From Chryseobacterium taiwanense (GTDB lineage Bacteria; Bacteroidota; Bacteroidia; Flavobacteriales; Weeksellaceae), in NCBI RefSeq assembly GCF_000813825.1, contig NZ_JWTA01000005.1, positions 248,001 through 312,000 on the forward strand: 64,000 nucleotides of DNA. Reading direction: 5' to 3'. Made by a program: the position numbers and the translations under genes. This document shows positions 18,597-28,399 of the stretch, in pieces; position 1 is the stretch's first letter; every line of letters starts with the position of its first letter. The notes under the pieces were generated by a model that was not told where the DNA came from, searched no databases, and saw only the letters and a list, made by a program, of their open reading frames with translations.

Positions 18597-19946
18597 ATGA
18601 AAAAATGGATTTTATCGACGATAATTGGTATAGGAATGGTTTCCTGTACGACACAAAATATAAATAAAAGCACTATGGATTTTCCGAAAGAATGGAAGCA
18701 TGCAACGAATATCTACGAAGTAAACGTAAGACAATATACAGAAGAAGGAACTTTCAGAGCATTTGAAAAGGAAATGCCGAGACTGAAAGCGATGGGAGTG
18801 AAAACACTTTGGTTTATGCCTATTACTCCTATTGCCCAGCAAAATAAAAAAGGAAGCTTGGGAAGTCCTTATGCGGCTTCAGATTATGTTTCTATCAACC
18901 CGGAATTTGGAACGATGGCAGACTTTAAACACATGGTAAATGCTGCTCACAGGCTTGGTTTTAAAGTAATTATCGATTGGGTGGCCAATCATACAGGTTG
19001 GGATCATGTGTGGACTAAAACGCATCCTGAATTTTATCTGAAAGATCCCGATGGGAAATTCCATATTGCGTCCGGAATGGATGATATCATTGAACTGGAT
19101 TATAAAAACCAGGAAATGAGAAAAGCAATGATTGATGCGATGAAGTTTTGGGTGAAAGAAACCAATATAGACGGTTTCAGATGTGATTTGGCATCTTGGG
19201 TTGAAGTAGATTTTTGGCAACAGGCAAGACCGGAAGTCGAAACCATAAAACCTCTTTTCTGGCTGGGCGAATTTGACGAACTGGAAAATCCTGAATACGG
19301 AAAAGTATTTGATGCAAGCTATTCGTGGAAGTGGATGCATGCTTCGAATGACTATTACAATAAAAACCAGCCTTTGCACGATCTGAAAAACTTACTGGAA
19401 CAATATGCAAAAATTGGTAATGGCTCTATGAGAGCCTGGTTTACGTCAAACCACGATGAAAACTCGTGGAATGGAACGGAATATGAAAAATATGGAGCTA
19501 TCACCAAGCCAATGGCGGTTTTTTCAGTTACTTGGAACGGGGTTCCGTTGTTGTATTCGGGGCAGGAGCTTCCTAATGACAAAAGACTGGAGTTTTTTGA
19601 AAAAGACCCTATTAAATGGACGAATAACTATCAGAATGCTGCCTTCTATAAAACATTATTGAACTTAAAATCTTCCAATCCGGCTTTAAGAGGAGGCGAT
19701 CCTGCGGCTTCTACCTATATTTTGAATACAACGGCAAATGATAAGATTTTTGCTTATGTAAGGAAAAATGGGGAAGATGAGGTTTTAGTGGTATTGAATA
19801 TGTCAAAAGACCCGGTTGAATTTACGATTGAAGATGATTATTTGTCCGGAGCCTTTGTAAATGTTTTTGACGGTTCCAAAAGAGATTTTAATCAAGGAAA
19901 ACATTTTAATTTCCAGGTATCCGACTATGCTGTATTTGAGAAATAA
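18597..19946 (+). CDS. GH13 alpha-amylase family lipoprotein
   Basis: This is a 449-residue protein with a lipobox (MVSC, Cys17), so it is predicted to be envelope-anchored. The catalytic barrel shows the GH13 conserved regions: DWVANHTGWDH, GFRCDLASW with nucleophile Asp197, WLGEFDE with acid/base Glu225 and FTSNHDENSW with Asp287. A short C-terminal beta domain follows. Lipid anchoring suggests hydrolysis of alpha-glucan oligosaccharides at the membrane or cell surface. A TATTTTTG -7 motif is present at 18575-18582. The next gene follows after 16 bp, although the two functions seem unrelated. Confidence 0.92.
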   Translation: MKKWILSTIIGIGMVSCTTQNINKSTMDFPKEWKHATNIYEVNVRQYTEEGTFRAFEKEMPRLKAMGVKTLWFMPITPIAQQNKKGSLGSPYAASDYVSINPEFGTMADFKHMVNAAHRLGFKVIIDWVANHTGWDHVWTKTHPEFYLKDPDGKFHIASGMDDIIELDYKNQEMRKAMIDAMKFWVKETNIDGFRCDLASWVEVDFWQQARPEVETIKPLFWLGEFDELENPEYGKVFDASYSWKWMHASNDYYNKNQPLHDLKNLLEQYAKIGNGSMRAWFTSNHDENSWNGTEYEKYGAITKPMAVFSVTWNGVPLLYSGQELPNDKRLEFFEKDPIKWTNNYQNAAFYKTLLNLKSSNPALRGGDPAASTYILNTTANDKIFAYVRKNGEDEVLVVLNMSKDPVEFTIEDDYLSGAFVNVFDGSKRDFNQGKHFNFQVSDYAVFEK

Positions 19947-19962
19947 TTTTGAAGAGAGAAAA

Positions 19963-20403
19963 ATGGATAAACAACAGATATTAGATACTATAAAAATAAA
20001 AACGGCAGAGAAGATTCATACTTTTGAAAAGTTGATAGCGGAAACAAGAGCTTCAAATAACGATACCAAAAGTTCTATGGGAGATAAGTATGAGACGGGT
20101 CGGGAAATGCTTCAGCAGGAGATCAATAATCTTACAAGACAGCTCAATGAAGCACTCAGTCAGCAGGCTTTGCTTCAGAAAATTACCTCAGAACCTTCCT
20201 TAAAAGTACAAAACGGAGCCTTGGTAAAAACCGATAAAGGATTGTTTTATGTCTCTGTTTCAATGGGTGAGATTATAGTAGAAAGTCAAAAAATTATGAC
20301 CGTTTCAATAGAATCTCCACTAATTAAAGCTATGTTGGGGAAAAAAGAAAAAGAAACCTTTAGCATCAATAATATCCAACAGATTATTGAAGGGATTTGG
20401 TAA
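19963..20403 (+). CDS. Small GreA/GreB-like protein with N-terminal coiled coil
   Basis: The ATG at 19963 is preceded by a GAAGAGAG purine-rich ribosome-binding site; a longer reading would overlap the amylase gene by some 85 bp. The protein has about 146 residues. The N-terminal half is a helical pair rich in Lys, Gln and Glu with a conserved-looking NDTKSSMGDKYETGREML turn. The C-terminal half is a small beta domain (GALVKTDKGLFYVSVSMGEI). This arrangement resembles GreA/GreB transcript-cleavage factors in miniature, and related flavobacterial proteins are often left as hypothetical. Whether it binds RNA polymerase is not known. Confidence 0.65.
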   Translation: MDKQQILDTIKIKTAEKIHTFEKLIAETRASNNDTKSSMGDKYETGREMLQQEINNLTRQLNEALSQQALLQKITSEPSLKVQNGALVKTDKGLFYVSVSMGEIIVESQKIMTVSIESPLIKAMLGKKEKETFSINNIQQIIEGIW

Positions 20404-20638
20404 ATTAAAAATGGGTTTGAAATATTAATTGTTTCATAAAATATAAAATGCCTTAAATCTTATTCTTTTTTCTTCTTTTTGAATAATTTGTTAATTTTTA
20501 TGAATTGTTTTTGTAATATTTAACTTAATTCGTGTAAAATTAAGAAAACTTTATTGTTAAAATTTTAAAACATAATACCGTTTCTTCGTAAATTGTAGAT
20601 AGGTATTTAAGTAATAAATAATATAAAATTTTATCAAT

Positions 20639-21388
20639 ATGGGAATTTTAGAAAATAAAGTAGCAATTGTAACAGGAGCCGGCTCAGGAATCGGATTGGC
20701 TATTGCAGAAACGTATGCCAAAGAAGGAGCAAAAGTAATTGTTTCAGACATTAATGAAGAGCACGGAAAAGAAGCGGTAGAAAAAATAAAATCAGCAGGT
20801 GGGGAAGCTTCATTTGTAAAAGCAGATACGTCAAAAGCAGAAGAAGTAGAGGCATTGGTAAAGTCGACAGTTGAGCTATACGGCAGGTTGGATATTGCAT
20901 GTAACAATGCAGGAATCGGTGGCGAACAGGAATTGACTGGAGATTACAGTCTGGATAGTTGGAGAAAAGTATTAAGTGTAAACTTAGACGGTGTTTTCTA
21001 TGGCTGTAAATATGAATTGGAACAAATGGATAAAAATGGAGGCGGTGTGATTGTGAACATTGCATCTATTCATGGTACGGTGGCAGCGCCGCTTTCATCG
21101 GCTTATACTTCGGCAAAACACGCGGTGGTAGGTCTTACTAAAAATATCGGAGCAGAATACGGACAAAAAAATATCCGTTGTAATGCAGTAGGTCCGGCTT
21201 ATATTGAAACCCCTCTTTTGGAAAGCGCAAGCGGAGATATGAAAGAAGCACTGATTGCAAAGCATCCAATGGGAAGACTGGGAAAACCTCAGGAAGTGGC
21301 AGAGCTTGTTCTGTTCTTAAGCTCTGATAAATCATCATTTATGACAGGAGGATATTATCTTGTTGATGGAGGATATACAGCAATTTAA
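20639..21388 (+). CDS. Short-chain dehydrogenase/reductase (SDR)
   Basis: This is a 249-residue classical SDR. The cofactor-binding TGAGSGIG is near the N terminus, followed by the DI segment after beta-2 (VSDINEE), the NNAG motif and the catalytic Ser in NIASIHG with Tyr156 and Lys160 in YTSAKHA. The C-terminal GGYYLVDGGYTAI is typical of glucose-1-dehydrogenase or 3-oxoacyl-ACP reductase-like members. An Asp after beta-2 suggests NAD(H) rather than NADP(H), by inference. Substrate unknown. It stands alone, with about 235 bp of AT-rich DNA upstream and a terminator downstream at 21435. Confidence 0.9.
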   Translation: MGILENKVAIVTGAGSGIGLAIAETYAKEGAKVIVSDINEEHGKEAVEKIKSAGGEASFVKADTSKAEEVEALVKSTVELYGRLDIACNNAGIGGEQELTGDYSLDSWRKVLSVNLDGVFYGCKYELEQMDKNGGGVIVNIASIHGTVAAPLSSAYTSAKHAVVGLTKNIGAEYGQKNIRCNAVGPAYIETPLLESASGDMKEALIAKHPMGRLGKPQEVAELVLFLSSDKSSFMTGGYYLVDGGYTAI

Positions 21389-21434
21389 ACCCTGAGTTCT
21401 TATTGTTTTAAATAAAAGAACTTCAAAATAATAG

Positions 21435-21465
21435 AAAGCATTCATCACCATGAATGCTTTTTTTA
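21435..21465 (+). terminator. Rho-independent terminator
   Basis: AAAGCATTCAT at 21435-21445 pairs with ATGAATGCTTT at 21450-21460, followed by T residues. Confidence 0.88.
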
Positions 21466-21530
21466 TAACTTACAATAACAAAAAATCATTAAGTTTTTTC
21501 TAAATTTGGACACTATAAATCGCTTTCAAA

Positions 21531-22325
21531 ATGCAAAATTATTTAGACCTTTTACAACATATTTTAGATAACGGAACAGACAAAACCGATAGAACGGGAA
21601 CGGGAACGAGAAGTGTTTTCGGATACCAGCTTAGATATGATTTGTCAAAAGGCTTTCCTATGGTGACGACCAAAAAAGTGCATTTGAAATCTATTATTTA
21701 TGAATTGCTTTGGTTCCTGAAAGGAGACACCAACATTAAATACTTAAAAGATAACGGAGTTTCGATCTGGGACGAATGGGCAGATGAAAACGGAAATTTA
21801 GGACCTGTTTACGGAGCACAATGGAGAAGCTGGAGTGGTGCAGACGGAAAAGTTGTGGATCAAATTACAGAAGTTATTGATCAGATCAAAAAAAATCCTG
21901 ATTCCAGAAGATTGATCGTTTCTGCTTGGAATGTGGCTGAAATCCCCAATATGGCTTTAGCGCCTTGTCATGCATTATTTCAATTTTATGTTGCAGACGG
22001 CAAATTGTCTCTACAGTTATACCAGAGAAGTGCAGATGTTTTCTTAGGAGTTCCTTTTAATATTGCAAGTTATGCTTTGCTATTGATGATGGTAGCGCAG
22101 GTTTGTGATTTGGAAGTGGGAGATTATGTTCACAGTTTTGGAGATGTTCATATTTATAACAATCACTTTGAGCAGGTTCAGAAACAGCTTTCAAGAGAGC
22201 CAAGATCACTTCCTACCATGAAATTAAATCCTGAAATTAAATCTATTTTCGATTTTGATTTTGAAGATTTTAAATTGGAGAATTATGATCCGCATCCGGG
22301 GATTAAAGCACCTGTTGCGATTTAA
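21531..22325 (+). CDS. thyA: Thymidylate synthase
   Basis: ThyA methylates dUMP to dTMP with 5,10-methylenetetrahydrofolate. The 264-residue length is exactly that of the E. coli-type enzyme. Visible signatures are [18 protein letters not shown] (folate/phosphate loop), [32 protein letters not shown] with nucleophile Cys146, [18 protein letters not shown] and HIYNNH. A TAAATTTG -7 motif lies at 21501-21508. The stop codon overlaps the next start by one base (TAATG), so the downstream lipoprotein is translated with it. The dihydrofolate reductase gene that often accompanies thyA is not adjacent here. Confidence 0.97.
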   Translation: MQNYLDLLQHILDNGTDKTDRTGTGTRSVFGYQLRYDLSKGFPMVTTKKVHLKSIIYELLWFLKGDTNIKYLKDNGVSIWDEWADENGNLGPVYGAQWRSWSGADGKVVDQITEVIDQIKKNPDSRRLIVSAWNVAEIPNMALAPCHALFQFYVADGKLSLQLYQRSADVFLGVPFNIASYALLLMMVAQVCDLEVGDYVHSFGDVHIYNNHFEQVQKQLSREPRSLPTMKLNPEIKSIFDFDFEDFKLENYDPHPGIKAPVAI

Positions 22326-23236
22326 TGAAGATTTGCCGTTTTGGATTTTTAATACTGTCTGCTAATTTTCTTTTTAATTGTCAAAAAGAGAAGAAGGTAG
22401 ATTATACAGATGTAATAGAGGTTTTTGACAATACTAAAGATGCTGTTTTTGACACTGTAGCAGTTCCTCAGCATCTAAGGAGTGTCGTAAAACAGATTTC
22501 AGGAATCAATACTTACGAAACCGGAGTCTTAGGAAAAGGTCAAGAGAAATCTGAAAATTTTGAAAACTTTAAAAAACTGACGGAGTCTGCTTCAGATGAC
22601 GAATTAGTGTCCCTTTTAAATAATAAGAATAAAACCGTTGCGGTATATGCATCGGTGGGACTTTTGAACAGGAAGCCTGAACTTCTGGGAGAGATTTTTC
22701 AAAAATTCTTAAACCTTACCACTACCATTCATACGCAGAACGGTTGTATTATCGGAGATCAAAATCCTGCTGAACCTTTGTATAGTGCTTATTACCGTTC
22801 TTTGGATTTAAAAAATGTAAGAACAGATTCCAAATTACGTAAGCTGGATAGTCTGATTATCTTTAATCAGAATTCACCGGGAAGTCTTCTACAGGAGGCG
22901 TTTAGGTATAGGATATATCCCAAGAATTACAGAAAGCGAATTGAAGAGTTGGCATTTAACAATCATAGTATGGATGCGATAAGATATCTTACGCATTGGC
23001 ATAAGGGAGATTATGCTGATGATATTCAAAAAGAACTTATTGCAATGATTAAAAATGATTCTCTGTCTTATAATAAGAAGATATTTCTTTCGGAATTATT
23101 GTCGTTCAGGAATTCTGAAAATAAAGAATTCATTCTTGCTTATCTGAAAAAAGACACTCTTTTCAGTGATGATCATGAAATCTTAAAAGAATTAGAATCT
23201 AATGGGATTTTACCAGGTGAATATCCTACTAAATAA
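22325..23236 (+). CDS. Hypothetical lipoprotein cotranscribed with thyA
   Basis: This is a 303-residue protein with a signal peptide and lipobox-like end (FLFNC, Cys19), predicted to be envelope-anchored. Its start overlaps the thyA stop codon by one base. The body is largely alpha-helical with charged repeats (SASDDELVSLLNNKNKTVAVYASVGLL), reminiscent of HEAT-like or TPR-like solenoids. I recognise no enzyme motif. The coupling to thyA is strong in sequence but has no obvious functional reason. Two cysteines are found in the mature part. Confidence 0.65.
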   Translation: MKICRFGFLILSANFLFNCQKEKKVDYTDVIEVFDNTKDAVFDTVAVPQHLRSVVKQISGINTYETGVLGKGQEKSENFENFKKLTESASDDELVSLLNNKNKTVAVYASVGLLNRKPELLGEIFQKFLNLTTTIHTQNGCIIGDQNPAEPLYSAYYRSLDLKNVRTDSKLRKLDSLIIFNQNSPGSLLQEAFRYRIYPKNYRKRIEELAFNNHSMDAIRYLTHWHKGDYADDIQKELIAMIKNDSLSYNKKIFLSELLSFRNSENKEFILAYLKKDTLFSDDHEILKELESNGILPGEYPTK

Positions 23237-23294
23237 AGGTGTTTATATGTAACAAAATTAACTTTTTTACTACCTATTCATTAAATCTCAAAAT

Positions 23295-24614
23295 ATGTTG
23301 AAAAAGTTATTTCTACTCTCTGCAATCAGTGTTTCTGCTGTTGCATTTTCCCAAAATAATGTAAAAGAAAAACTAAGTAATTATTTCGATTCCCTTTATG
23401 TACATCATAAAGTAATGGGAAGTTTTGCGTTGGCAGAAGACAATCGTCCGACTTTCATTAAAGTGGTCGGATTTTCAGATGCTGCAAAACAGCAAAAAGC
23501 CAATGTAAATACACAATATCGTGTAGGTTCCATAAGCAAGACTTTTACAGCGGTACTGATTATGAAAGCTGTCGAAGATAAGAAGATCTCTTTAGATAAA
23601 AAACTTTCAGATTTTTACCCTGAAATTCCTAATGCGAGTAAAATTACCATTGAAAATTTATTGCAGCACAGAAGCGGAATTCATAATCTGACCGATGAAT
23701 CTGAATATTTACAATATAATACAAAAGCTCAGACAGAAAGCAGCTTAGTCAATATTATTAAAAAATATACAAGTGATTTTGAACCGGGTTCAAAATATGC
23801 ATACAGCAATTCAAACTATATTTTGCTGGGCTTTATCCTTGAAAAAGTGTACAAAAAGTCGTATGCGGAATTGATAAAAGATAAAATTACAAAGCCATTA
23901 AAGCTGACTTTAACGGAAGTAGGAGGGAAAATCGATCCTTCGAAAAATCAGGCAGAATCTTACGACTTTACCAATGGGAAATATGTAGTTTCATCCGAAA
24001 CAGATATGAGTATTCCGATTGGAGCGGGAAATATTATCTCGACACCAAGAGATCTTTTGAATTTTATTCTTGGATTAGAACAGGGAAAACTCATCAAAAA
24101 AGAAAGTCTGGAAAAAATGAAAACTTTTGTTGATAACTATGGGTATGGTTTGATGAAAGTTCCATTTCAGCAATACTGGGGATTTGGTCATACAGGAGGA
24201 ATTGATAATTTCAGATCAGCTTTGTTTTATTTTCCTGATTTAAAGGTTGCAATGGCTTTTAATATCAATCAATCGAACATGGATACTAATGAGATTTCCA
24301 TTAAAATGATTGAAACGGCTTTAGGAAAAGACTTTGCAATGCCAAGTTTTAAAACGGTGGAGGTTCCGGAGAATGTACTTCAGAAATATGTAGGTACCTA
24401 TTCGAGTAAGGATATCCCTTTAAAAATTAATATTTTTATCAAAGATAAAAAACTGATGGCGCAAGCAACCGGACAAAGTGCATTTCCTTTGGAAGCGACC
24501 TCAAATACAAGTTTTGAATTTGATGCAGCAGGAATCGGAATCGATTTTAATCCGGAGAAAAATCAGTTTGACATTAAACAGAGAGGAACGAAAAATACAT
24601 TCACAAAAGAATAA
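23295..24614 (+). CDS. Serine hydrolase of the beta-lactamase/PBP-like (class C) family
   Basis: This is a 439-residue exported protein (signal peptide ending AVAFSQ). It carries the class C beta-lactamase/D,D-peptidase triad: Ser79-Ile-Ser-Lys82 (SISKTFTA), Tyr-Ser-Asn in YAYSNSNYILLG and a late HTGGIDNFRS in place of KTG. A C-terminal beta domain of about 90 residues follows (VLQKYVGTYSSKDIPLKINI), as in many esterase/peptidase members. The protein could be a D-aminopeptidase, esterase or penicillin-binding-like protein. The HTGG box argues against a strong beta-lactamase. It lies 42 bp before the M1 aminopeptidase gene, so the two may form a peptide-processing unit. Confidence 0.87.
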   Translation: MLKKLFLLSAISVSAVAFSQNNVKEKLSNYFDSLYVHHKVMGSFALAEDNRPTFIKVVGFSDAAKQQKANVNTQYRVGSISKTFTAVLIMKAVEDKKISLDKKLSDFYPEIPNASKITIENLLQHRSGIHNLTDESEYLQYNTKAQTESSLVNIIKKYTSDFEPGSKYAYSNSNYILLGFILEKVYKKSYAELIKDKITKPLKLTLTEVGGKIDPSKNQAESYDFTNGKYVVSSETDMSIPIGAGNIISTPRDLLNFILGLEQGKLIKKESLEKMKTFVDNYGYGLMKVPFQQYWGFGHTGGIDNFRSALFYFPDLKVAMAFNINQSNMDTNEISIKMIETALGKDFAMPSFKTVEVPENVLQKYVGTYSSKDIPLKINIFIKDKKLMAQATGQSAFPLEATSNTSFEFDAAGIGIDFNPEKNQFDIKQRGTKNTFTKE

Positions 24615-24655
24615 CAAATCAATATTAAATAAAAAAATAACTCTAAATAATACTA

Positions 24656-27169
24656 ATGAAAAAAGCCATTTTATCGATTGCTCTTTTGAGTGGAATATTC
24701 TTTTCCACAAATGTAGCAGCGCAAACCGAAACTTCAGGCAGAGAAAAGGTGTACAGAGCTACCCATACAAAAGTAACCGAACTGAAACATACCAAGCTGA
24801 AAGTAAATTTCGACTATCAGAAAGAACAGATGAATGGAGAAGAATGGCTGACTGCAGCTCCGTTTTTCTATCCTACCAATGAATTGACGCTTGATGCAAA
24901 AGGAATGTTGATTCATGAAGTAGCGTTGGATACAAATGGTAAAAAATCTCCTTTGAAATATGAGTATAAGGACGATGTGTTGAAAATTACTTTAGATAAA
25001 AAATATCAGAAAAATCAGGATTATACGGTTTATATCAAATATACAGCGCGCCCAAGTGAGGTGAAACAAGAAGGAAGTGCGGCGATCAACGATGCAAAAG
25101 GTTTGTATTTCATTAATGCTCAGGGAAAAGATCCGGATATGCCGACTCAGATCTGGACGCAGGGAGAAACGGAATCTTCTTCTGCCTGGTTTCCGACCAT
25201 TGATAAATCCAACCAAAAAACGACTCAGGAAATCTATATGACAGTTCCTGATAAATATGTAACGCTTTCCAACGGACTTTTAAAAGACTCTCAAAAAGAA
25301 GCTAATGGATTAAGAACCGATCATTGGGTGATGGATAAAAGACACTCTACGTATCTTTTCTTCATGGGAGTAGGTGAATATGCGATTGTAAAAGACAAAT
25401 GGAGAAATATTGCGGTTGATTACTATATTGAAAAAGAATACGAACCGTATGCAAAACAGATCTACGGAAATACTCCGGAAATGATCGAGTTTTTCTCTAA
25501 AAAACTAGGGTACGATTATCCTTGGTCAAAATATGCACAAATCTCAGGAAGAGAGTATGTGAGTGGGGCTATGGAAAATACTACAGCCACCCTTCATGGA
25601 AGTGATATTCTACAAAAACCGGGGCAACTGATCGATGAAAACACTTGGGAAGATACCATTGCTCACGAATTATTCCACCAATGGTTTGGAGATTTAGTAA
25701 CAGCGGAAAGCTGGAGTAACCTTACTGTGAATGAATCTTTTGCAAACTATTCAGAATACCTTTGGAATGAATACAAGTACGGAAAAGATCAGGCGGACTA
25801 CCATCAGATGATGGATGTCAATATGTATCTTACAACGCCGGGGAATTTCGATAAACACTTAGTGAGATTTGATTATGATTCTCGTGAAGATGTTTTTGAT
25901 TTGGTAACCTATCAAAAAGGAGGAGGGATTCTTCATATGTTGAGAAACTATTTAGGAGATGATGCTTTCTTTGCAGGATTAAATGACTATCTGAAAACGT
26001 ATGAATATCAAAACGGAGAAGCGCATCAGTTAAGATTATCCTTAGAGAAAGTTTCTGGTAAAGACCTGAATTGGTTCTTTAATCAATGGTATTTCGGAAG
26101 CGGAAACCCGAAGCTTAAGTATTCTTATACTTTCGAACCTGTTAAAAAGCAAATTGCGGTGGTTATTGAACAGACTCAGGAATTGCCATTCCAGTTCCCT
26201 TTAGCGATCGATGTATACGATAACGGAAAACCTAAAAGATATAATGTTTGGGTAAATGCGACGGCAAAAAATACCTTCAATTTTGATGTTTCTAAAAATG
26301 CAGATTTGGTAAATATCAATGCAGATGGAGTGTTGTTGGCGGATATTACTGATCAAAAGACTCCTGAACAAAATTTAATGCAATACTTAGGCTCAAAAGA
26401 ATTCAAGAGCAGATATGATGCATTAAACGGTATTAAAGATCAGGTAGGAAAAAGTCCTGCAGCAACCAAATTATTGATAGCTGCGATCAAAGATCCTTTC
26501 TTCAGGGTAAGAATGAGAGCTTTAAAGACAATGGATTTATCCAATGCAGAACAATTCAAGGCGATGGGTGCTGAAGCTGAAAAACTGGCTACCAACGATC
26601 CAAAAACATTGGTTCAGGCAGCGGCAATTTCAGCGTTGGCAAAAACAAAAGATAAAAAATACCTTCCTATTTTTGAAAAAGGACTAAATGCAGTTTCAAA
26701 TGCTGTGAAAGCGAATTCTGTAAGTGCGATTATTGATGTTGATCCTTCAAGAGCAAGTTCTTTAGCGGATAAAATTGATTTGGAAGGAGCTTCTGATAAA
26801 TTATTGGAGAAATTGTTACCAATTATCGTTAAAAATAAAGTGACTTCTCAAATGTCAAATATTGCTCAGGTGGCAGCTTTCTATCCTTTTGTTAAATTCC
26901 AAAATCCTGAATTAGGAAAATCTGCAGAAGAAGGATACAATTGGATCATGAGTTCTGATAATTTGAAAGCGACAGAAAGTATTACAAAAATGCTGGGGCA
27001 TGCGAAAGGACAGATTGGAGATAACCCACAGGCAAAAATGATGATAACTCAGATGTTAAAAGATGGGTTGAATAAAAAAATGGAGCTATTAAAACAGACT
27101 CCGCAAAGCGCTAATAGTATCAATAAGCAGATTGATGTGATTAATAAAGCGATTGAAGATTTCAAATAA
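24656..27169 (+). CDS. M1 family metallo-aminopeptidase with C-terminal HEAT-like region
   Basis: This is an 837-residue exported protein (signal peptide ending NVAAQ). It shows the M1 hallmarks: the exopeptidase SGAMENTTA motif, the zinc site HELFHQW (His337, His341) and the third ligand Glu360 in NESFANYSEYLW, 19 residues after the second His. A conserved aromatic YQKGGGILHML follows. The last 300 or so residues form short helical repeats of HEAT/ARM type, replacing the usual ERAP1-like C-terminal domain. It removes N-terminal residues from peptides in the periplasm or outside the cell. A strong terminator lies at 27203. Confidence 0.95.
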   Translation: MKKAILSIALLSGIFFSTNVAAQTETSGREKVYRATHTKVTELKHTKLKVNFDYQKEQMNGEEWLTAAPFFYPTNELTLDAKGMLIHEVALDTNGKKSPLKYEYKDDVLKITLDKKYQKNQDYTVYIKYTARPSEVKQEGSAAINDAKGLYFINAQGKDPDMPTQIWTQGETESSSAWFPTIDKSNQKTTQEIYMTVPDKYVTLSNGLLKDSQKEANGLRTDHWVMDKRHSTYLFFMGVGEYAIVKDKWRNIAVDYYIEKEYEPYAKQIYGNTPEMIEFFSKKLGYDYPWSKYAQISGREYVSGAMENTTATLHGSDILQKPGQLIDENTWEDTIAHELFHQWFGDLVTAESWSNLTVNESFANYSEYLWNEYKYGKDQADYHQMMDVNMYLTTPGNFDKHLVRFDYDSREDVFDLVTYQKGGGILHMLRNYLGDDAFFAGLNDYLKTYEYQNGEAHQLRLSLEKVSGKDLNWFFNQWYFGSGNPKLKYSYTFEPVKKQIAVVIEQTQELPFQFPLAIDVYDNGKPKRYNVWVNATAKNTFNFDVSKNADLVNINADGVLLADITDQKTPEQNLMQYLGSKEFKSRYDALNGIKDQVGKSPAATKLLIAAIKDPFFRVRMRALKTMDLSNAEQFKAMGAEAEKLATNDPKTLVQAAAISALAKTKDKKYLPIFEKGLNAVSNAVKANSVSAIIDVDPSRASSLADKIDLEGASDKLLEKLLPIIVKNKVTSQMSNIAQVAAFYPFVKFQNPELGKSAEEGYNWIMSSDNLKATESITKMLGHAKGQIGDNPQAKMMITQMLKDGLNKKMELLKQTPQSANSINKQIDVINKAIEDFK

Positions 27170-27202
27170 TATCAAAGATAAGGTTTTGTTTAGAATTATG
27201 AT

Positions 27203-27229
27203 AACCACTATTTTTATAGTGGTTTTTTT
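27203..27229 (+). terminator. Rho-independent terminator
   Basis: AACCACTA at 27203-27210 pairs with TAGTGGTT and is followed by a run of T residues. Confidence 0.88.
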
Positions 27230-27352
27230 GTTTATTTTTCATTTTTGTTTTGATTTGAATATTGATTTAATATTAATTATTTGTTAATTATGTTATTTTT
27301 ATAATTATAAATATATACATTTGTTGTGAATTTAACACTTAAATAACTAATA

Positions 27353-28192
27353 ATGAAAACGAATCTATTTTTTAGAATTGTGATGAATCGTCATTTTTTT
27401 TCTTTTTTATTCATGTCTTTTACAATTGGATTGAATGCTCAGATTTCTACATTTCCATGGACCGAAACTTTTGAAGATAGCTCGTCAACAAGAGCAAGCT
27501 GGACACAAATACACGAAACGAATACTGTAGACTGGACTTTTGCTTCTGCTGCAACGACCGGTAGTGTAGGAGTGACAGCCTTTGCAGGAACTAAGTTTGC
27601 TAATTTTCCAGCAAATACTACTTCTGCTGATAAAACAAAGCTCGTAAGTCCTCCATTTAATACTGCTAATCTTACCTCGCCGAAGTTGAGCGTTTATATT
27701 ATTAACCCTCAACAGAACGGAAATGCAAACTTTATAAAAATTTATTATAGATTTTCTGCTACAGGTGCATGGAATCTGCATATGCAGTTTCAGCCACCTT
27801 TGAGTTCTTGGTTCCTTTTTGGAAATATGGGAATGCCGCCAAATATTTATCAGATTGCGATAGAATGTGAAAATGCTCAGGGATATTCTACACTAATAGA
27901 TAATGTGGTAATAAGTAATGATGATTTACTAAGTACGAATGATATCTCAAAATTATCAAGAGGATCTGTTAAGTATTATCCCAATCCTGCAAAAGAGGTG
28001 CTGAATTATACCAGTGATGAAAAAATACAGGAAATCAATATTTATGATGGAGCCGGGAAAAAAATTCAGACGAACAGAGTTGAAGCGAACCAGGGAAGTG
28101 TAAATGTATCTGCTTTAAATAGTGGAATGTATATTGTTACGGGAAAAACAGACACGGGCGAAATAAAAACATATAAAATGATAAAAAAATAA
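27353..28192 (+). CDS. T9SS type A sorting domain protein
   Basis: This is a 279-residue protein with a long N-terminal leader. The hydrophobic signal is at about 9-29 with cleavage after LNAQ; a start at Met11 is also possible. The mature part begins with STFPWTETFEDSSSTR and has a WTF-FA pattern typical of choice-of-anchor J beta-sandwich modules in secreted flavobacterial proteins. The last 75 or so residues form a T9SS sorting domain (KYYPNPAKEVLNYTS, YDGAGKKIQ, GMYIVTG, final KMIKK). It is predicted to be secreted or attached to the cell surface. Possibly a small adhesin; no catalytic motif is seen. A TACATTTG -7 motif lies at 27316-27323. Confidence 0.82.
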   Translation: MKTNLFFRIVMNRHFFSFLFMSFTIGLNAQISTFPWTETFEDSSSTRASWTQIHETNTVDWTFASAATTGSVGVTAFAGTKFANFPANTTSADKTKLVSPPFNTANLTSPKLSVYIINPQQNGNANFIKIYYRFSATGAWNLHMQFQPPLSSWFLFGNMGMPPNIYQIAIECENAQGYSTLIDNVVISNDDLLSTNDISKLSRGSVKYYPNPAKEVLNYTSDEKIQEINIYDGAGKKIQTNRVEANQGSVNVSALNSGMYIVTGKTDTGEIKTYKMIKK

Positions 28193-28223
28193 AAAATACT
28201 ACATAGAATTTTTTATTAGTCGG

Positions 28224-28249
28224 AGCATCTCTTTTTAGAGGTGCTTTTT
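28224..28249 (+). terminator. Probable rho-independent terminator
   Basis: AGCATCTC pairs with GAGGTGCT (one G-T pair) around a TTTTTA loop and is followed by T residues. Confidence 0.7.
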
Positions 28250-28399
28250 AAATAATTTATAAGATTCAGAATTTTGGATAAAAAAATGGCTGAAAATTTT
28301 ATGACTTACCTTTTTTTGTTAAAAATTTTAAATATTTAGCAAAAACTATGACTAATTAAACGTTTACATTTTTTAAATTCGTATAAAAATTAAAATAAT

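Noticed and set aside
18879..19379. 166-residue minus-strand frame within the amylase gene
   Set aside because: It is antisense to a GH13 gene whose catalytic residues are all in place; the frame has shadow-like composition rich in His, Ile and Phe.
23295..24614. Classification of the serine hydrolase as an antibiotic-resistance beta-lactamase
   Set aside because: The third motif is HTGG rather than KTG and there is a C-terminal beta domain typical of esterases or peptidases; resistance cannot be claimed.
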